A stretch of 64,000 nucleotides of DNA from Robiginitomaculum sp. (GTDB taxonomy: Bacteria; Pseudomonadota; Alphaproteobacteria; Caulobacterales; Maricaulaceae): assembly GCA_002733805.1 (NCBI GenBank), contig NVXG01000001.1:124001-188000 (forward strand). The letters run 5' to 3'. The translations under genes were made by a program, and so were the position numbers. Below are positions 52,931 to 62,798 of this stretch, piece after piece. The first letter of the stretch is position 1, and each line of letters starts with the position of its first letter. The notes under the pieces are model-generated. The model did not search any database and was not told the origin of the DNA. It saw only the letters and a program-made list of their open reading frames with translations.

Positions 52931-55710
52931 GCACCGCAAAAACGACTTCAACCCACGCCGATACGATCTTTGCCAAACTACAAAAAATAGTTGGCACAGC
53001 GGGGTCGTTTGATGCGGTCCGACCCAAAATTCTGACCTGCTTGAAGGCAGAGCAGGAAAGGGTGGGAAAAGCGGCATTGGTGATCTTGCAAAAAACCGGA
53101 GATGGTGTGGCTTGCGCCCGGGCCTTTTGTGCCGGACAAGATCAAGTGTTGTTGGCGATCTGCCAATTGGTTGCCGATGTGACCGAGGGCGGTTGGCCAG
53201 AGCAGGTTAGTCTGGGCGCAACCGGGGGCTATGGTCGGGGCGAGTTGGCACCGGGGTCTGATCTTGATCTGTTGTTTTTAATCCAAAAAGGCGATGCTCA
53301 AAAATTTTCAACCCCGATTGAACAAGTTTTGTACCTGCTTTGGGACTGCGGCCTGAAGGTAGGCCACGCGGTGCGCCTTGAAAAAGAGTGCCAGCAACTG
53401 GTAAATGCGGATCACACCATTGGTACGGCAATGATGGATTTACGCCCGCTGTTTGGTCCAGAAATCCCGATAGAGCGACTGTCAAAGGCATTACGTAAAA
53501 AGTACAATAGCAGAAGCAATATTGCTTTTATTACGGACAAGCTGAGAGAGCGCGATGCGCGCCATGAAAAGCAGGGCTCAGCCCGATACGTGGTCGAACC
53601 GAATGTCAAGGAAGGCAAAGGGGCGTTACGGGATTTACAATCTCTGGTGTGGATTGCCCGCCGGATCGATCCGGAAGCCTTTGTGGCGGGGGGAAGCAAG
53701 CCGACCTTTTTCACCCCGGAAGAATATCGGACCTTTGAACGAGCCAACCGGTTCTTGTGGACGGTCCGTTGTTGGTTACACTTTTTGACCCGCCGCGATG
53801 AAGATCGGCTGACCTTTGATATGCAGCCGATCATTGCTAAAAAATTGAAATATCGTGATGGCCCGGAACAGCCCGGGGTTGAGCGGTTGATGAAGGCGTA
53901 TTTTTTGAATGCCCGCGAAGTCGGTTTTCTGACCCGTATTTTTTGCACCAAGCTGGAAGAGCGCGCCGCAAAACCCGCCCCGCGCGGGCTGTCCCGTTGG
54001 GTCCCGGTGCGAAGGCGGCGCATCCGCCAGATGGATCAGGCCGGCTTTGTTTTGTTCAATGGACGGTTGGCCTTTGAGGATCGAGTGCCGAAACCGGATC
54101 AACCGGCTCAATTGGTACAATTGTTTTTGCTGGCTGACAAAGCGGCGGTGGATATTCATCCCGATGCGCTGGCTCATGTGCGTCGCGCCGTGCCCGGCCT
54201 GCCTAAAACCGTTCGAAAAAATCCAGAGTTGATCGAGCCATTGATCGAGTGTTTGACCGAGGCTCACTTGCCGGAAACCTTGCTCCGATTGATGGCTGAA
54301 ACCGGGTTGCTGGGAAAACTAGTGCCAGAGTTTGGCCGGATTATCGCCCAGACCCAGTTTAATATGTATCATTCCTATACAGTGGATGAACACACTTTGC
54401 GGGCAATTGGCGTGTTGCGAAAACTGGAAAATGGCCGGATGCAACTGGATGGTATTGATATGGGCGCGCTACTTGCCAAGTCAAAAAACCGCCGGGTCTT
54501 GTATCTGGCCATGTTGCTGCACGACACCGGTAAAGGGCTGGGGGATCAGGAAGTTGCCGGCGGGATTGCCACCCGCACCGCTTGCGCGCGCATGGGGCTA
54601 AGCGTGCCGGAGGTGGAGCTGGCTGGATGGCTGGTAGAAAACCATTTGCTCTATAGCGATACGGCGCAGGGGCGCGATCTGGCTGATCCTGAAACCATTT
54701 CTCGCTTTGCGGCCAAGATCAAATCATTGGAACGGTTACGTTTGTTGTTCGCCTTGACCGTGGCCGACATTCGGGCCGTTGGACCAGAGGTGTGGACCGG
54801 GTGGAAAGGCCAATTGCTGGTTGATCTTTATATGCAGACCGAAAGCTATCTATTGGGTCGGTTGAACCGTGATATGATCGCGACCCAAAAAGAAAGTCAG
54901 ATTGTTGTGGTTCACAAAAAACTGCAAAAGGCTTTGCCGGACCCAGTATTCTGGAAGTTTTGGCGCGAGGAGCCGGATGATCGGTATTGGTTGGAGTTTT
55001 CGCATGATCAATTGCTGGCTCATGCAAAAATGGTTCGTAAGGCTAGCAAGCAACAACAGGGACCGGGGTTTGAGCTTTTGGCCGGGTCGGGTCAGCATCT
55101 AACCACTATGGTGGTTTGGGCCGAAGACCAACCGGGTTTATTTGCCGGGCTTTGTGCGGTGGCTACGGCCAGTGGAGCCGAAATTGCCAGTGCCCGGATA
55201 TCGACCACTTCTAGTGATCGGGCATTTGATGTTCTTCATTTGCACGATGGTCGGGGAGGGCCGTTTGCGGCCAATAATCCACGGGCATTGCTCCGCTTAA
55301 CCGAAATGTTGGGCACGTATTTTGAGACCGGCCAAGCGCCAATTTCGCAGCCCCGTCGCCGAACCCGCCGTGAGGCGGCATTTACGGTGATGCCAGAAGT
55401 GGTGATCGACAATGAAATTTCCCGCCGGGCGACGTTGATCGAATGTGTTGGGGCGGACCGGGTTGGATTGCTGTTCAATCTAGCGCAAACCCTTAACCAA
55501 TGCGGGGTCAATATACACTCCGCGCACATCACGACTTATGGGGAGCGGGCAGTGGACATTTTTTATGTGAACGAAAAAAATGGCCAGAAAATCAAAAATG
55601 CCCGGCGGTTGGCCCACATCCGCAAGAAACTGCTGCAAATTATCCAACCTATTTTGCCAGACCATGCCTTGGGCCCAGTTCGCCAAGCGCTGGCCAGTCG
55701 CGACCGATGA
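52927..55710 (+). CDS. glnD: [Protein-PII] uridylyltransferase GlnD
   Basis: A 927-residue nitrogen sensor that adds and removes UMP on PII proteins. Order: nucleotidyltransferase domain (GGYGRGELAPGSDLDLLFL near residue 100), the helical linker (VVEPNVKEGKGALRDLQSLVWI), HD hydrolase domain (MLLHDTGKGLGDQEVAGG near residue 530), and two C-terminal ACT domains (VVWAEDQPGLFAGLCAVA and VGADRVGLLFNLAQTLNQCG) that bind glutamine. It is coupled to mutS and murJ by 4-base overlaps. Confidence 0.97.
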   Translation: MSTAKTTSTHADTIFAKLQKIVGTAGSFDAVRPKILTCLKAEQERVGKAALVILQKTGDGVACARAFCAGQDQVLLAICQLVADVTEGGWPEQVSLGATGGYGRGELAPGSDLDLLFLIQKGDAQKFSTPIEQVLYLLWDCGLKVGHAVRLEKECQQLVNADHTIGTAMMDLRPLFGPEIPIERLSKALRKKYNSRSNIAFITDKLRERDARHEKQGSARYVVEPNVKEGKGALRDLQSLVWIARRIDPEAFVAGGSKPTFFTPEEYRTFERANRFLWTVRCWLHFLTRRDEDRLTFDMQPIIAKKLKYRDGPEQPGVERLMKAYFLNAREVGFLTRIFCTKLEERAAKPAPRGLSRWVPVRRRRIRQMDQAGFVLFNGRLAFEDRVPKPDQPAQLVQLFLLADKAAVDIHPDALAHVRRAVPGLPKTVRKNPELIEPLIECLTEAHLPETLLRLMAETGLLGKLVPEFGRIIAQTQFNMYHSYTVDEHTLRAIGVLRKLENGRMQLDGIDMGALLAKSKNRRVLYLAMLLHDTGKGLGDQEVAGGIATRTACARMGLSVPEVELAGWLVENHLLYSDTAQGRDLADPETISRFAAKIKSLERLRLLFALTVADIRAVGPEVWTGWKGQLLVDLYMQTESYLLGRLNRDMIATQKESQIVVVHKKLQKALPDPVFWKFWREEPDDRYWLEFSHDQLLAHAKMVRKASKQQQGPGFELLAGSGQHLTTMVVWAEDQPGLFAGLCAVATASGAEIASARISTTSSDRAFDVLHLHDGRGGPFAANNPRALLRLTEMLGTYFETGQAPISQPRRRTRREAAFTVMPEVVIDNEISRRATLIECVGADRVGLLFNLAQTLNQCGVNIHSAHITTYGERAVDIFYVNEKNGQKIKNARRLAHIRKKLLQIIQPILPDHALGPVRQALASRDR

Positions 55711-57248
55711 AATTGTTTCGAGCCTCAGCCGTCGTCGGCGGATTTACCCTTTTATCCCGGATGCTGGGGTTTGTGCGCGAGATCCTGTTTGCTGCGGCGT
55801 TGGGTTCTGGTCCGATGGCCGCCGTATTTTTGGTAGCATTTCGCTTTCCCAACCTGTTTCGGCGTTGGTTTGCTGAAGGCGCATTTAACGCCGCATTTTT
55901 GCCGATTTATGCAGAAAAACTGGAAGGCGAAGGCGAGGCTGAGGCCAATCGTTTCGCAGCAGACACCCTGTCTGGTTTGTTGCTGGTTCTACTGGTCTTT
56001 GTGCTGATCGCCGAGCTGACCATGCCGTGGTTGATGGTGGCGTTGGCACCGGGGTTTCTGGAGCACCCCGATCTGTTTGCCAAAGCCGTTTTGTTCACCC
56101 AGATCACTATTCCCTATATATTGTTTATGTCGGTTACCGCCATGCTGGGTGGGGTGCTAAACGCTCATCACCGGTTTGTGGCGGCGGCCTTTGCGCCCGT
56201 ACTGCTCAATGTGGTGTTTATCGCCATCTTGTTACAACCGTCGAATGATGCGGCACAAACCGCATTGGCACTTAGCATTGGTTCATTTGTTTCGGGTGGG
56301 CTACAGGCGGCCGTTGTGTTGGCTGCTTTGCGCCGGTCTGGTATCCGGCTCCGTTTGCGCCGACCCCGATTGAACCCTGATATGAAAAAGTTGCTGCGGT
56401 TAGGTATTCCCGGGGCGATTGCGGCTGGTGTGGTTCAGATCAACCTAGTTATTTCACAAGCGATCGCCTCGATGCAGGACGGAGCCATTGCTTGGCTCAA
56501 TTATGCGGATCGGCTCTATCAATTACCCTTGGGTGTGGTCGGCGTGGCCATGGGCGTAGCTTTGCTACCTTCGTTAAGCCGGGTGGTTCGGTCCGGCGAT
56601 GTGCAAGGCGCGCTGGATGCTCAGAACGAAGCGTTAATCCTAGCCGCAGCGTTTACCCTACCGGCCAGTATTGCGCTTTATCTGCTGCCGGACTTCTTTG
56701 TGGAAGGTCTTTACATGCGCGGTGCTTTTACCGCCGAAGACGCACTGGCTGTGGCAAATGTGCTGAAAGTTTATGCGTGGGGGCTGCCAGCATTTATCTT
56801 GATCAAGGTTTTCGCACCGGGGTTTTTTGCCCGACAAAATACCAAAACCCCGATGCTGATTGCCAGTTTTTCGATCGGGATGAATATCGTGCTCGGCGTA
56901 TTTCTGTTTTTCCGGATCGGCTATGTCGGTTTGGCGATTGCCACCTCATTGGCCGGTTGGGTCAATGGCTTGATGTTGGGGTTTGTGTTGTGGCGACAGG
57001 GAAGCTTTGTGCCCGATACAAAGCTGATGCTTCGATTGGTTCGGATCACCATGGCAGCATTGGCCATGGGGTTGGTGTTGGCCGCGATTGCTCTTCCGGT
57101 CCGCGATGCCATGTCGTCCCTGCCGTTCTGGTATTTACTGGCGGCCATTTCAATTGCGGGCCTTGGTGGTATTTTATATGGCATTTTCGCCATTTTGTTC
57201 CGCGCTATTAATCTGCGAGAGCTAAGGGGGGTGTTTCGTCGCAGTTGA
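55707..57248 (+). CDS. murJ: Lipid II flippase MurJ
   Basis: A 513-residue polytopic membrane protein with about fourteen hydrophobic segments. The conserved start LFRASAVVGGFTLLSRMLGFVRE and PNLFRRWFAEGAFNAAFLPIYAEKL carry the arginines needed for flipping lipid II in E. coli MurJ. It moves the peptidoglycan precursor to the periplasm. The ATG at 55707 overlaps the glnD stop; the longer frame from 55500 lies inside glnD and is rejected. Confidence 0.96.
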   Translation: MKLFRASAVVGGFTLLSRMLGFVREILFAAALGSGPMAAVFLVAFRFPNLFRRWFAEGAFNAAFLPIYAEKLEGEGEAEANRFAADTLSGLLLVLLVFVLIAELTMPWLMVALAPGFLEHPDLFAKAVLFTQITIPYILFMSVTAMLGGVLNAHHRFVAAAFAPVLLNVVFIAILLQPSNDAAQTALALSIGSFVSGGLQAAVVLAALRRSGIRLRLRRPRLNPDMKKLLRLGIPGAIAAGVVQINLVISQAIASMQDGAIAWLNYADRLYQLPLGVVGVAMGVALLPSLSRVVRSGDVQGALDAQNEALILAAAFTLPASIALYLLPDFFVEGLYMRGAFTAEDALAVANVLKVYAWGLPAFILIKVFAPGFFARQNTKTPMLIASFSIGMNIVLGVFLFFRIGYVGLAIATSLAGWVNGLMLGFVLWRQGSFVPDTKLMLRLVRITMAALAMGLVLAAIALPVRDAMSSLPFWYLLAAISIAGLGGILYGIFAILFRAINLRELRGVFRRS

Positions 57249-57305
57249 CGAACCTGTGCTACACGCGCAACAAAGCGCCGCAATCAGCAAGCGGAATATT
57301 TGATC

Positions 57306-58337
57306 ATGAGTGAACCATCGCCCCAAGCTTCCCTTGGAACCAGAGTGTTTTCTGGTGTGCAGCCTACCGGACAATTGCATTTGGGCAATTATCTAGGTGC
57401 GCTCAGCAAGTTTGTGAAACTGCAAGACCAGCACGAGTGCGTGTTTTGCGTGGTGGATTTGCATGCGATTACCGTTCCGCAGGAACGAAATGTGCTGGCT
57501 GAAAACACAAGACAAATTTCCGCAGCGTTTCTGGCCTGTGGTCTCGATCCTGAAAAAGCCGTGATCTTTGTGCAAAGCTCGGTTTCGGCTCATGCGGAAC
57601 TGGCCTGGATTTTAAGCTGCACTGCACGCATGGGCTGGTTAGAGCGCATGACCCAGTTCAAGGATAAAGCCGGCAAGGATGCAGAGCGTTCCAGCGTTGG
57701 GCTGTTTTCGTATCCGGTTTTGCAAGCGGCTGATATTCTGGCCTATCAGGCCACCCATGTGCCGGTCGGCGAGGACCAAAAACAACACCTTGAACTATCC
57801 AGAGACATTGCCGGGCGTTTTAACCGGGATTATGACGCGCCGGGGTTTTTTCCATTGCCGGAACCGTTGATCCAAGGCCCGGGCGCGCGGATTATGAGCT
57901 TAAAAGACGGCTCGGTAAAAATGTCCAAATCTGATCCATCGGATTTGTCCCGGATCAATCTGAACGACAGTCCGGAACAGATCACCAAAAAATTCAAAAA
58001 GGCCCGCACTGATCCAGATGGCGTACCGCAAGAAATTGAAGGTTTGGCTGGGCGTGATGGTGCCGATAATCTGGTCGGGATTTATGCAGCCTTGGCCGAG
58101 ACCAGCAAAGCGGATGTGTTGCGTCAGTTTGGCGGGCAGGGCTGGGGCGCGTTCAAGCCGGCTTTGGCGGATTTGGCCGTGGCTAAATTATCACCAATTG
58201 CCGAGCGTCTGAAGCAGTATAATAATGACCCAACCGAACTGGACCGGGTGCTGCGTGAGGGTGCTGATAAAGCCAATGCGATCTCGGAGCCGGTTCTGAA
58301 AAAGGTCCGGGATATTGTCGGGTTCTGGCAGCCATGA
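57306..58337 (+). CDS. trpS: Tryptophanyl-tRNA synthetase
   Basis: A 343-residue class-Ic synthetase. The HIGH-type motif appears as [14 protein letters not shown] near residue 20, and KMSKS is intact near residue 205 ([10 protein letters not shown]). [14 protein letters not shown] and [14 protein letters not shown] are the tryptophan and ATP-binding sections. ATG 57306 is chosen over the TTG two codons upstream. The stop overlaps the start of the copper chaperone gene (ATGA). Confidence 0.97.
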   Translation: MSEPSPQASLGTRVFSGVQPTGQLHLGNYLGALSKFVKLQDQHECVFCVVDLHAITVPQERNVLAENTRQISAAFLACGLDPEKAVIFVQSSVSAHAELAWILSCTARMGWLERMTQFKDKAGKDAERSSVGLFSYPVLQAADILAYQATHVPVGEDQKQHLELSRDIAGRFNRDYDAPGFFPLPEPLIQGPGARIMSLKDGSVKMSKSDPSDLSRINLNDSPEQITKKFKKARTDPDGVPQEIEGLAGRDGADNLVGIYAALAETSKADVLRQFGGQGWGAFKPALADLAVAKLSPIAERLKQYNNDPTELDRVLREGADKANAISEPVLKKVRDIVGFWQP

Positions 58338-58795
58338 AACCGCTGGGAATTAAAACAGCATTGGTTTTGGCCGGGTTGTTGAGCCTGCTGATAACGGCTT
58401 GTTTGCCAGCGATAGAAGCCGCGCCGGATATTACGTTGTCAAAAGCCTGGGTGCGCTTACCAGCCGGGGGCCGCGATATTACCGGCGGCTATCTGGTGAT
58501 CAACAATCGGGGTGGGGCTGATGTTTTGCTTTCTGCGAGTAGTTCCATTGCAGAAGAGATTGAAATGCATGAACACATCATGGAAGACGACATGATGAAA
58601 ATGAGAGAAATATCCGCGTTGGATGTACCTAAAAAGCAGCAATTGGTTTTTGCACCGGGCGGGTATCATTTGATGATGTTTGGGGTAGATGGTTTGTTTC
58701 TGGGTCAGGAAGTCGAATTGACTTTGGAATTTGAGCGCTCGGGCAGACTTTCAACCACGGCCATTGTCGGCAAGCAATTAACTCCAGCCCACTGA
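58334..58795 (+). CDS. PCu(A)C family periplasmic copper chaperone
   Basis: A 153-residue exported protein with a signal of about residues 1-30 (containing [11 protein letters not shown], possibly a lipobox). The copper-binding pattern is the His/Met cluster [16 protein letters not shown] and, further on, GGYHLMMFG. PCu(A)C proteins deliver Cu(I) to cytochrome c oxidase in the periplasm. It is translationally coupled to trpS, which is unusual. The TlpA protein encoded elsewhere in the window could act with it. Confidence 0.87.
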   Translation: MKPLGIKTALVLAGLLSLLITACLPAIEAAPDITLSKAWVRLPAGGRDITGGYLVINNRGGADVLLSASSSIAEEIEMHEHIMEDDMMKMREISALDVPKKQQLVFAPGGYHLMMFGVDGLFLGQEVELTLEFERSGRLSTTAIVGKQLTPAH

Positions 58796-58883
58796 GCAAT
58801 CGGGGAACCCCGACCTCCATGCGCTTGCCCCGCTTTGCGGTCTTGGGCATACTGGTCTGTGACGTTCAAACAAGGATGAATTC

Positions 58884-59921
58884 ATGCAATTTGGTCAAAC
58901 AATTCGGCGGCTATTGTCCGGTTTTTCCAGATTTGGTCGCTTTACCCCCAATGACGAGCCGGTGGTTGAGTTGGTTGAAAATGCTATTGAGAGCCGGGCG
59001 GACAAGCCCAAGCGCTCGCGCCGGGTTTGGCAGATCGCAAGTTTGGTCGGTTTTATGGTCTTGTTGTGGCCGCTGCTGGCCTTGTGGGTTCATCAGATCA
59101 ACGACAAAACTGAACTTTCCTTAACCACACCCGAAGGTGGCTCTGTTTCGGTGGCGGTTACCATTGCGTTGGTCGAGCGAGAAGTGAACCAGACAGGCTG
59201 GGTGCCAAACGCGCCGGGCTTCATGCCGGCAGCATTACTCAACAATATGCCAAATTTTCAAATTGGCATGATCAAAGCGCTGGGACGTTTTGCTTTTGAA
59301 CTGGAAGATCAAGTCGGGCGATCACGTGGTTCGTCGGCGGCTGATGTCGATCTGGAAATTGCCCGCGCTAGAATGCAATACGAGCCGACGGTGTGGATTT
59401 TCAAACCCGGTACATTGTGGCCAACCGCCCCGGCTGAGGACCAATACCGCGATGCAGTGGCCGCTTTGAAGCGCTACCAAGTGCGGCTGTCAGCCGGAAA
59501 CGCCACGTTTGACGCGAGGCCAGATAATTTGATGGCGGTTCTGGACCGGATCGCACTTGATATCGGTGCGATGTCAGCCGAGCTGGATGACCGGATTAAT
59601 AACCGGCACAAAACCTTGGGCTTGCTTGATTTCAAGGCCGATAAAATCTTCTATCGGGTCAAGGGCAGTTCCTACGCTTATTTTATGCTGTTGCAGGCTT
59701 TGCGGGAGGATTTCTCAAAGGTGATTGAGGATCGCCAGACCGATGGATTGTATCGGGAAATGCTAGCAGAATTGCGCCGCGCTGCCATTATGCAGCCTTT
59801 GGTGGTCAATAATGGTACAATTTCTGGGCAAGCCTTTCCCAATCATCTGGCCAATCAGGGCTTTCATTTATTGCGGGCCCGCACCAAAATGCGCGAGATC
59901 ACCGACGTATTACGCAAATAA
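58884..59921 (+). CDS. DUF2333 family protein
   Basis: A 345-residue protein with one membrane helix near residues 50-72 (IASLVGFMVLLWPLLALWVHQI) and a large, probably periplasmic, helical domain. LVEREVNQTGWVPNAPGFMPAALLNNMPNFQIGM is the family's signature stretch. Function is unknown. AAGGA sits at good spacing before the ATG. The 88 bases before it contain a short GGGGAACCCC palindrome. Confidence 0.87.
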   Translation: MQFGQTIRRLLSGFSRFGRFTPNDEPVVELVENAIESRADKPKRSRRVWQIASLVGFMVLLWPLLALWVHQINDKTELSLTTPEGGSVSVAVTIALVEREVNQTGWVPNAPGFMPAALLNNMPNFQIGMIKALGRFAFELEDQVGRSRGSSAADVDLEIARARMQYEPTVWIFKPGTLWPTAPAEDQYRDAVAALKRYQVRLSAGNATFDARPDNLMAVLDRIALDIGAMSAELDDRINNRHKTLGLLDFKADKIFYRVKGSSYAYFMLLQALREDFSKVIEDRQTDGLYREMLAELRRAAIMQPLVVNNGTISGQAFPNHLANQGFHLLRARTKMREITDVLRK

Positions 59922-59996
59922 CCTTGCGAGTCGGGGTCAGGATAGCTATTTGCCAGATAGGACCTGCCCCAGTCAGGCCTTCTATGGGAGAGACCA

Positions 59997-60560
59997 ATGT
60001 TTATTGAAACCGAAGCCACACCAAACCCGTCCGTCTTGAAATTTATGCCGGGACGCGAAGTTTCTCCGGGTGCTGCACTGGACTACCGGGACGAGGCTGC
60101 GGCTGAAAACTCACCTTTGGCATTGGCGCTGTTTGCCCAAGGTGATGTGACCGGGGTTTTTCTGGGTCCGGATTTTGTTTCGATTACCAAAACCCAAGAG
60201 ATCGATTGGCAGCAGGTAAAGCCAGCTTTGCTCGGGGTGATTATGGATCATTTCCAGTCTGGTGCGCCGGTGGTTGATGGAACAAGCGCCAGCGAAAGCG
60301 GTCAGGAATATGAAGGCGAAACGGCTGAGATCGTCAAACAAATCCGCGAACTGCTCGACACGCGAGTGCGCCCGGCGGTGGCCCGCGACGGCGGCGATAT
60401 TGTGTTTCAACATTTTGACGTAGATACCGGGATTGTGTTTTTGCACATGCGCGGGGCATGTGCCGGTTGCCCAAGCTCTTCCATGACCTTGAAGCACGGC
60501 ATTGAAAACCTGTTAAAACATTATGTGCCAGAAGTGAATTCCGTCGAACAGGCCAGCTAA
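59997..60560 (+). CDS. nfuA: NifU-type Fe-S scaffold/carrier (NfuA-like)
   Basis: A 187-residue Fe-S protein. The N-terminal Nfu_N domain (FIETEATPNPSVLKFMPGREV) is followed by the NifU C-terminal domain with the cluster-binding CAGC in MRGACAGCPSSSMTLKHGIENL. It binds and transfers 4Fe-4S clusters. Downstream miaB and upstream hemW and nth encode Fe-S proteins that could be clients. Confidence 0.93.
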   Translation: MFIETEATPNPSVLKFMPGREVSPGAALDYRDEAAAENSPLALALFAQGDVTGVFLGPDFVSITKTQEIDWQQVKPALLGVIMDHFQSGAPVVDGTSASESGQEYEGETAEIVKQIRELLDTRVRPAVARDGGDIVFQHFDVDTGIVFLHMRGACAGCPSSSMTLKHGIENLLKHYVPEVNSVEQAS

Positions 60561-60583
60561 ACCGGCAAATAAGGAGAGGGCAA

Positions 60584-61186
60584 ATGGACCATCCCATAGC
60601 CGATGCGGCGTTGGATCAAATCTTCCGCAACGCACGAACCGCCAACGCGTGGCTCGATCATGATGTCACGGAAGTTTTGATCCGGGCGGTTTATGACCTG
60701 ACCAAAATGGGCGCAACCAGCGCCAATATCTGCCCGGCCCGTTTTTTGTGGATCCGCTCAAAAGAGGCCAAGGAAAAGCTGAAACCGCTGGTGATGGAGG
60801 GCAATGCGGCCAGCCTGATGAGCGCGCCTTGGACGGTGATCATTGCCTGGGATGAACAGTTCGAACAGCAGGTCCCAAAACTATTCCCGCACAGTCCAGA
60901 GGCCAAAAATTGGTTTTCCGACCCGGATGCCCATTTTGATGCAGCCTTTCGAAACGGCACTTTACAAGGGGCTTATCTGATGTTGGCGGCCCGGGCCTTG
61001 GGGATTGATTGCGGACCAATGTCCGGTTTTGATAAGGCTGGTGTGGAGGCTGCTTTTTTTGCCAATGATCCAAAACGCAAACATTGGAAAGCCAATTTTA
61101 TCTGTGCGTTGGGTCATGGCGATGATAGCGCCTTGTTTGGGCGCTCGCCGCGATTATCGTTTGAAGAAGCTTCGGATATTTTATAA
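60584..61186 (+). CDS. Nitroreductase-family flavoprotein, RutE-like
   Basis: A 200-residue FMN enzyme. TSANICPARFLWIRSKEAKEKL and QGAYLMLAARALGIDCGPMSGFD match malonic semialdehyde reductase RutE and related proteins. No other rut gene is nearby, so the uracil pathway role is not supported and a general 3-hydroxypropionate or nitro-compound role remains possible. AAGGAGAGGG gives a strong ribosome-binding site. It lies six bases before tsaB. Confidence 0.85.
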   Translation: MDHPIADAALDQIFRNARTANAWLDHDVTEVLIRAVYDLTKMGATSANICPARFLWIRSKEAKEKLKPLVMEGNAASLMSAPWTVIIAWDEQFEQQVPKLFPHSPEAKNWFSDPDAHFDAAFRNGTLQGAYLMLAARALGIDCGPMSGFDKAGVEAAFFANDPKRKHWKANFICALGHGDDSALFGRSPRLSFEEASDIL

Positions 61187-61192
61187 AATCTG

Positions 61193-61837
61193 ATGGCGCT
61201 TTTGGCGATCAATACCTGCGAAAATACCTGTGCGGTTTTGGTTCGAACCCAAGCTGGCGATACCTTGCGAACAATCGAGATGCGAACCGGCCATGATCGG
61301 GCGTTGGCAGAGCTGACGGGGCAAACCCTGAAAGCGGCCAGTGTTTCAGCGCAAAATATTGAACGGATTGCGGTCAGTATCGGGCCGGGCAGTTTTACCG
61401 GTGTGCGGATCGGTGTGGCCTTTGCCCGCGCCTTGGCCTTGAGTTGTTCGGCCGAGATCGTCGGTGTGCATTTGTTGGAAGTTTTGGCCACGCAAGCTCT
61501 GACCAGTGGGGTCGAGCTTGGTATTGGGCTGCGCGATATTGGACGGGGGCAGCTTGGCTGGTGCGCGCTTGGGCCGCAAGGGCTTGAGCAATTGCCGACC
61601 GTTTGTGAGCCGGAACAATTGCCGGATGCTTTGCTGGCGTTAGCAGCGGGCCGGGCTTGGACCGTTTTTGGGGATACGAGTTGCGGGATCGAGCCGGTTG
61701 AGGATTGCCCGCAGGTTTCCATGAGTGTTCTGGCCAATGTTGCACAAGTGGCTGCGTTGGCCACAAACCCCGCTGTGCCGTGGTATGGTCGGGCGCCAGA
61801 TGCAAAATTACCGGGTGGAATTGATCCATGGGCGTAA
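61193..61837 (+). CDS. tsaB: tRNA t6A synthesis protein TsaB
   Basis: A 214-residue ASKHA-fold protein, partner of TsaD in making threonylcarbamoyl-adenosine at tRNA position 37. LLAINTCENTCAVLV at the start and VSIGPGSFTGVRIGVAFARALAL are the family markers. TsaB itself is non-catalytic. The 3' end overlaps rimI by ten bases, and both belong to the usual tsaB-rimI-fur-miaB order. Confidence 0.93.
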   Translation: MALLAINTCENTCAVLVRTQAGDTLRTIEMRTGHDRALAELTGQTLKAASVSAQNIERIAVSIGPGSFTGVRIGVAFARALALSCSAEIVGVHLLEVLATQALTSGVELGIGLRDIGRGQLGWCALGPQGLEQLPTVCEPEQLPDALLALAAGRAWTVFGDTSCGIEPVEDCPQVSMSVLANVAQVAALATNPAVPWYGRAPDAKLPGGIDPWA

Positions 61838-62271
61838 GGGCTAAAATTGTCGGGCCTGAACAGGCGGAACGACTCACCAAAATTCATGCTCGTTGTTTTG
61901 ACGCATCCTGGTCGATCAAAGAGTTTGCCAAATTGCTGGCAAATCCGGCGGTGCAGGCGATTGTCTTGGTTGAAGATGATCGGGATACTGGCATGGCCCT
62001 GTTGCAAAACCTGGCGGGGGAAACTGAAATTTTGACCTTTGGAATTATCCGGGCGCGGCGAGGCAATGGCATGGGGTATCGACTATTGCAGGCGATTTCT
62101 GATCTGGCCCGGGCCGGGGCTTCGCGCTCGATCTTTCTGGAAGTTTCCAAAGGCAATAAAGCAGCCACGCATTTATATGCCGGGTTCGGATTTGAACAGG
62201 TTGGTTTGCGCAAGGATTATTACGCCGATGGCAGTGATGCATTTATTTGCCGTTTGAGTCTGTTGGACTGA
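61828..62271 (+). CDS. rimI: Ribosomal-protein N-acetyltransferase RimI-like
   Basis: A 147-residue GNAT. The acetyl-CoA loop is IRARRGNGMGYRLLQ and the C-terminal part FLEVSKGNKAATHLYAGFGFEQVGLRKDYY is typical of RimI. It acetylates the N-terminus of ribosomal protein S18 in E. coli. The start overlaps tsaB, so the two are translated together. Confidence 0.9.
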   Translation: MGVRAKIVGPEQAERLTKIHARCFDASWSIKEFAKLLANPAVQAIVLVEDDRDTGMALLQNLAGETEILTFGIIRARRGNGMGYRLLQAISDLARAGASRSIFLEVSKGNKAATHLYAGFGFEQVGLRKDYYADGSDAFICRLSLLD

Positions 62272-62282
62272 TCTTAACCGGG

Positions 62283-62350
62283 TGGACAATATAGACACTG
62301 GCCCATTTATGAGACTAAATATCATTTGCAGCCTTGGCCCTACGGCCAAG
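62283..62350 (+). promoter_or_regulatory. Putative fur promoter and leader hairpin
   Basis: TGGACA (62283) and TTTATG (62306) are 17 bases apart, a weak sigma70-type pair. Downstream, CTTGGCC and GGCCAAG (62333-62350) form a perfect 7-bp hairpin with a four-base loop, flanked by TTTGCAG on both sides, 35 bases before the fur start. Pattern only. Confidence 0.35.
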
Positions 62351-62384
62351 ACGGTTTGCAGGTGATCAGGCTTCGGAGTCAAAA

Positions 62385-62798
62385 TTGACATCATCATTAG
62401 AAAAACTGTGTGAAGCGCGCGGCATGCGGATGACCGAACAAAGGCGGGTCATTGCCCGCGTGCTTTCGGACGCATCAGATCACCCTGATGCAGAAGTGCT
62501 GTATCGCCGAGCCAGCCGCCTTGATCCGAATATTTCTTTGGCGACCATTTACCGGACCGTGCGCTTGCTCGAAGAAGCTGGAGTTATTGAAAAACATGAT
62601 TTTGGAGATGGACGCTCTCGGTTTGAACCAGTCCCTGATGACCATCATGACCATTTAATTGATGTGAACACCGGGGAAATTATCGAATTTGTTGATGATG
62701 AGATTGAGCAATTGCAAGAAAAAATTGCCAAGAAACTGGGCTATCGTCTGGTCGATCACCGACTTGAGCTTTATGGAAAAAAACTGACCGAAAAATGA
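62385..62798 (+). CDS. fur: Ferric uptake regulator family protein
   Basis: A 137-residue Fur-family repressor. The winged helix [20 protein letters not shown] and [17 protein letters not shown] binds DNA, and the metal-binding histidines are in [11 protein letters not shown]. The C-terminal Cys pairs of zinc-type Fur proteins are absent, usual for alphaproteobacteria, where the homologue may be Fur, Mur or Irr-like. I set the start at TTG 62385 because GGAG lies six bases upstream and homologues begin at this point; TTG 62334 would add a non-conserved stretch. The stop overlaps miaB. Confidence 0.9.
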   Translation: MTSSLEKLCEARGMRMTEQRRVIARVLSDASDHPDAEVLYRRASRLDPNISLATIYRTVRLLEEAGVIEKHDFGDGRSRFEPVPDDHHDHLIDVNTGEIIEFVDDEIEQLQEKIAKKLGYRLVDHRLELYGKKLTEK

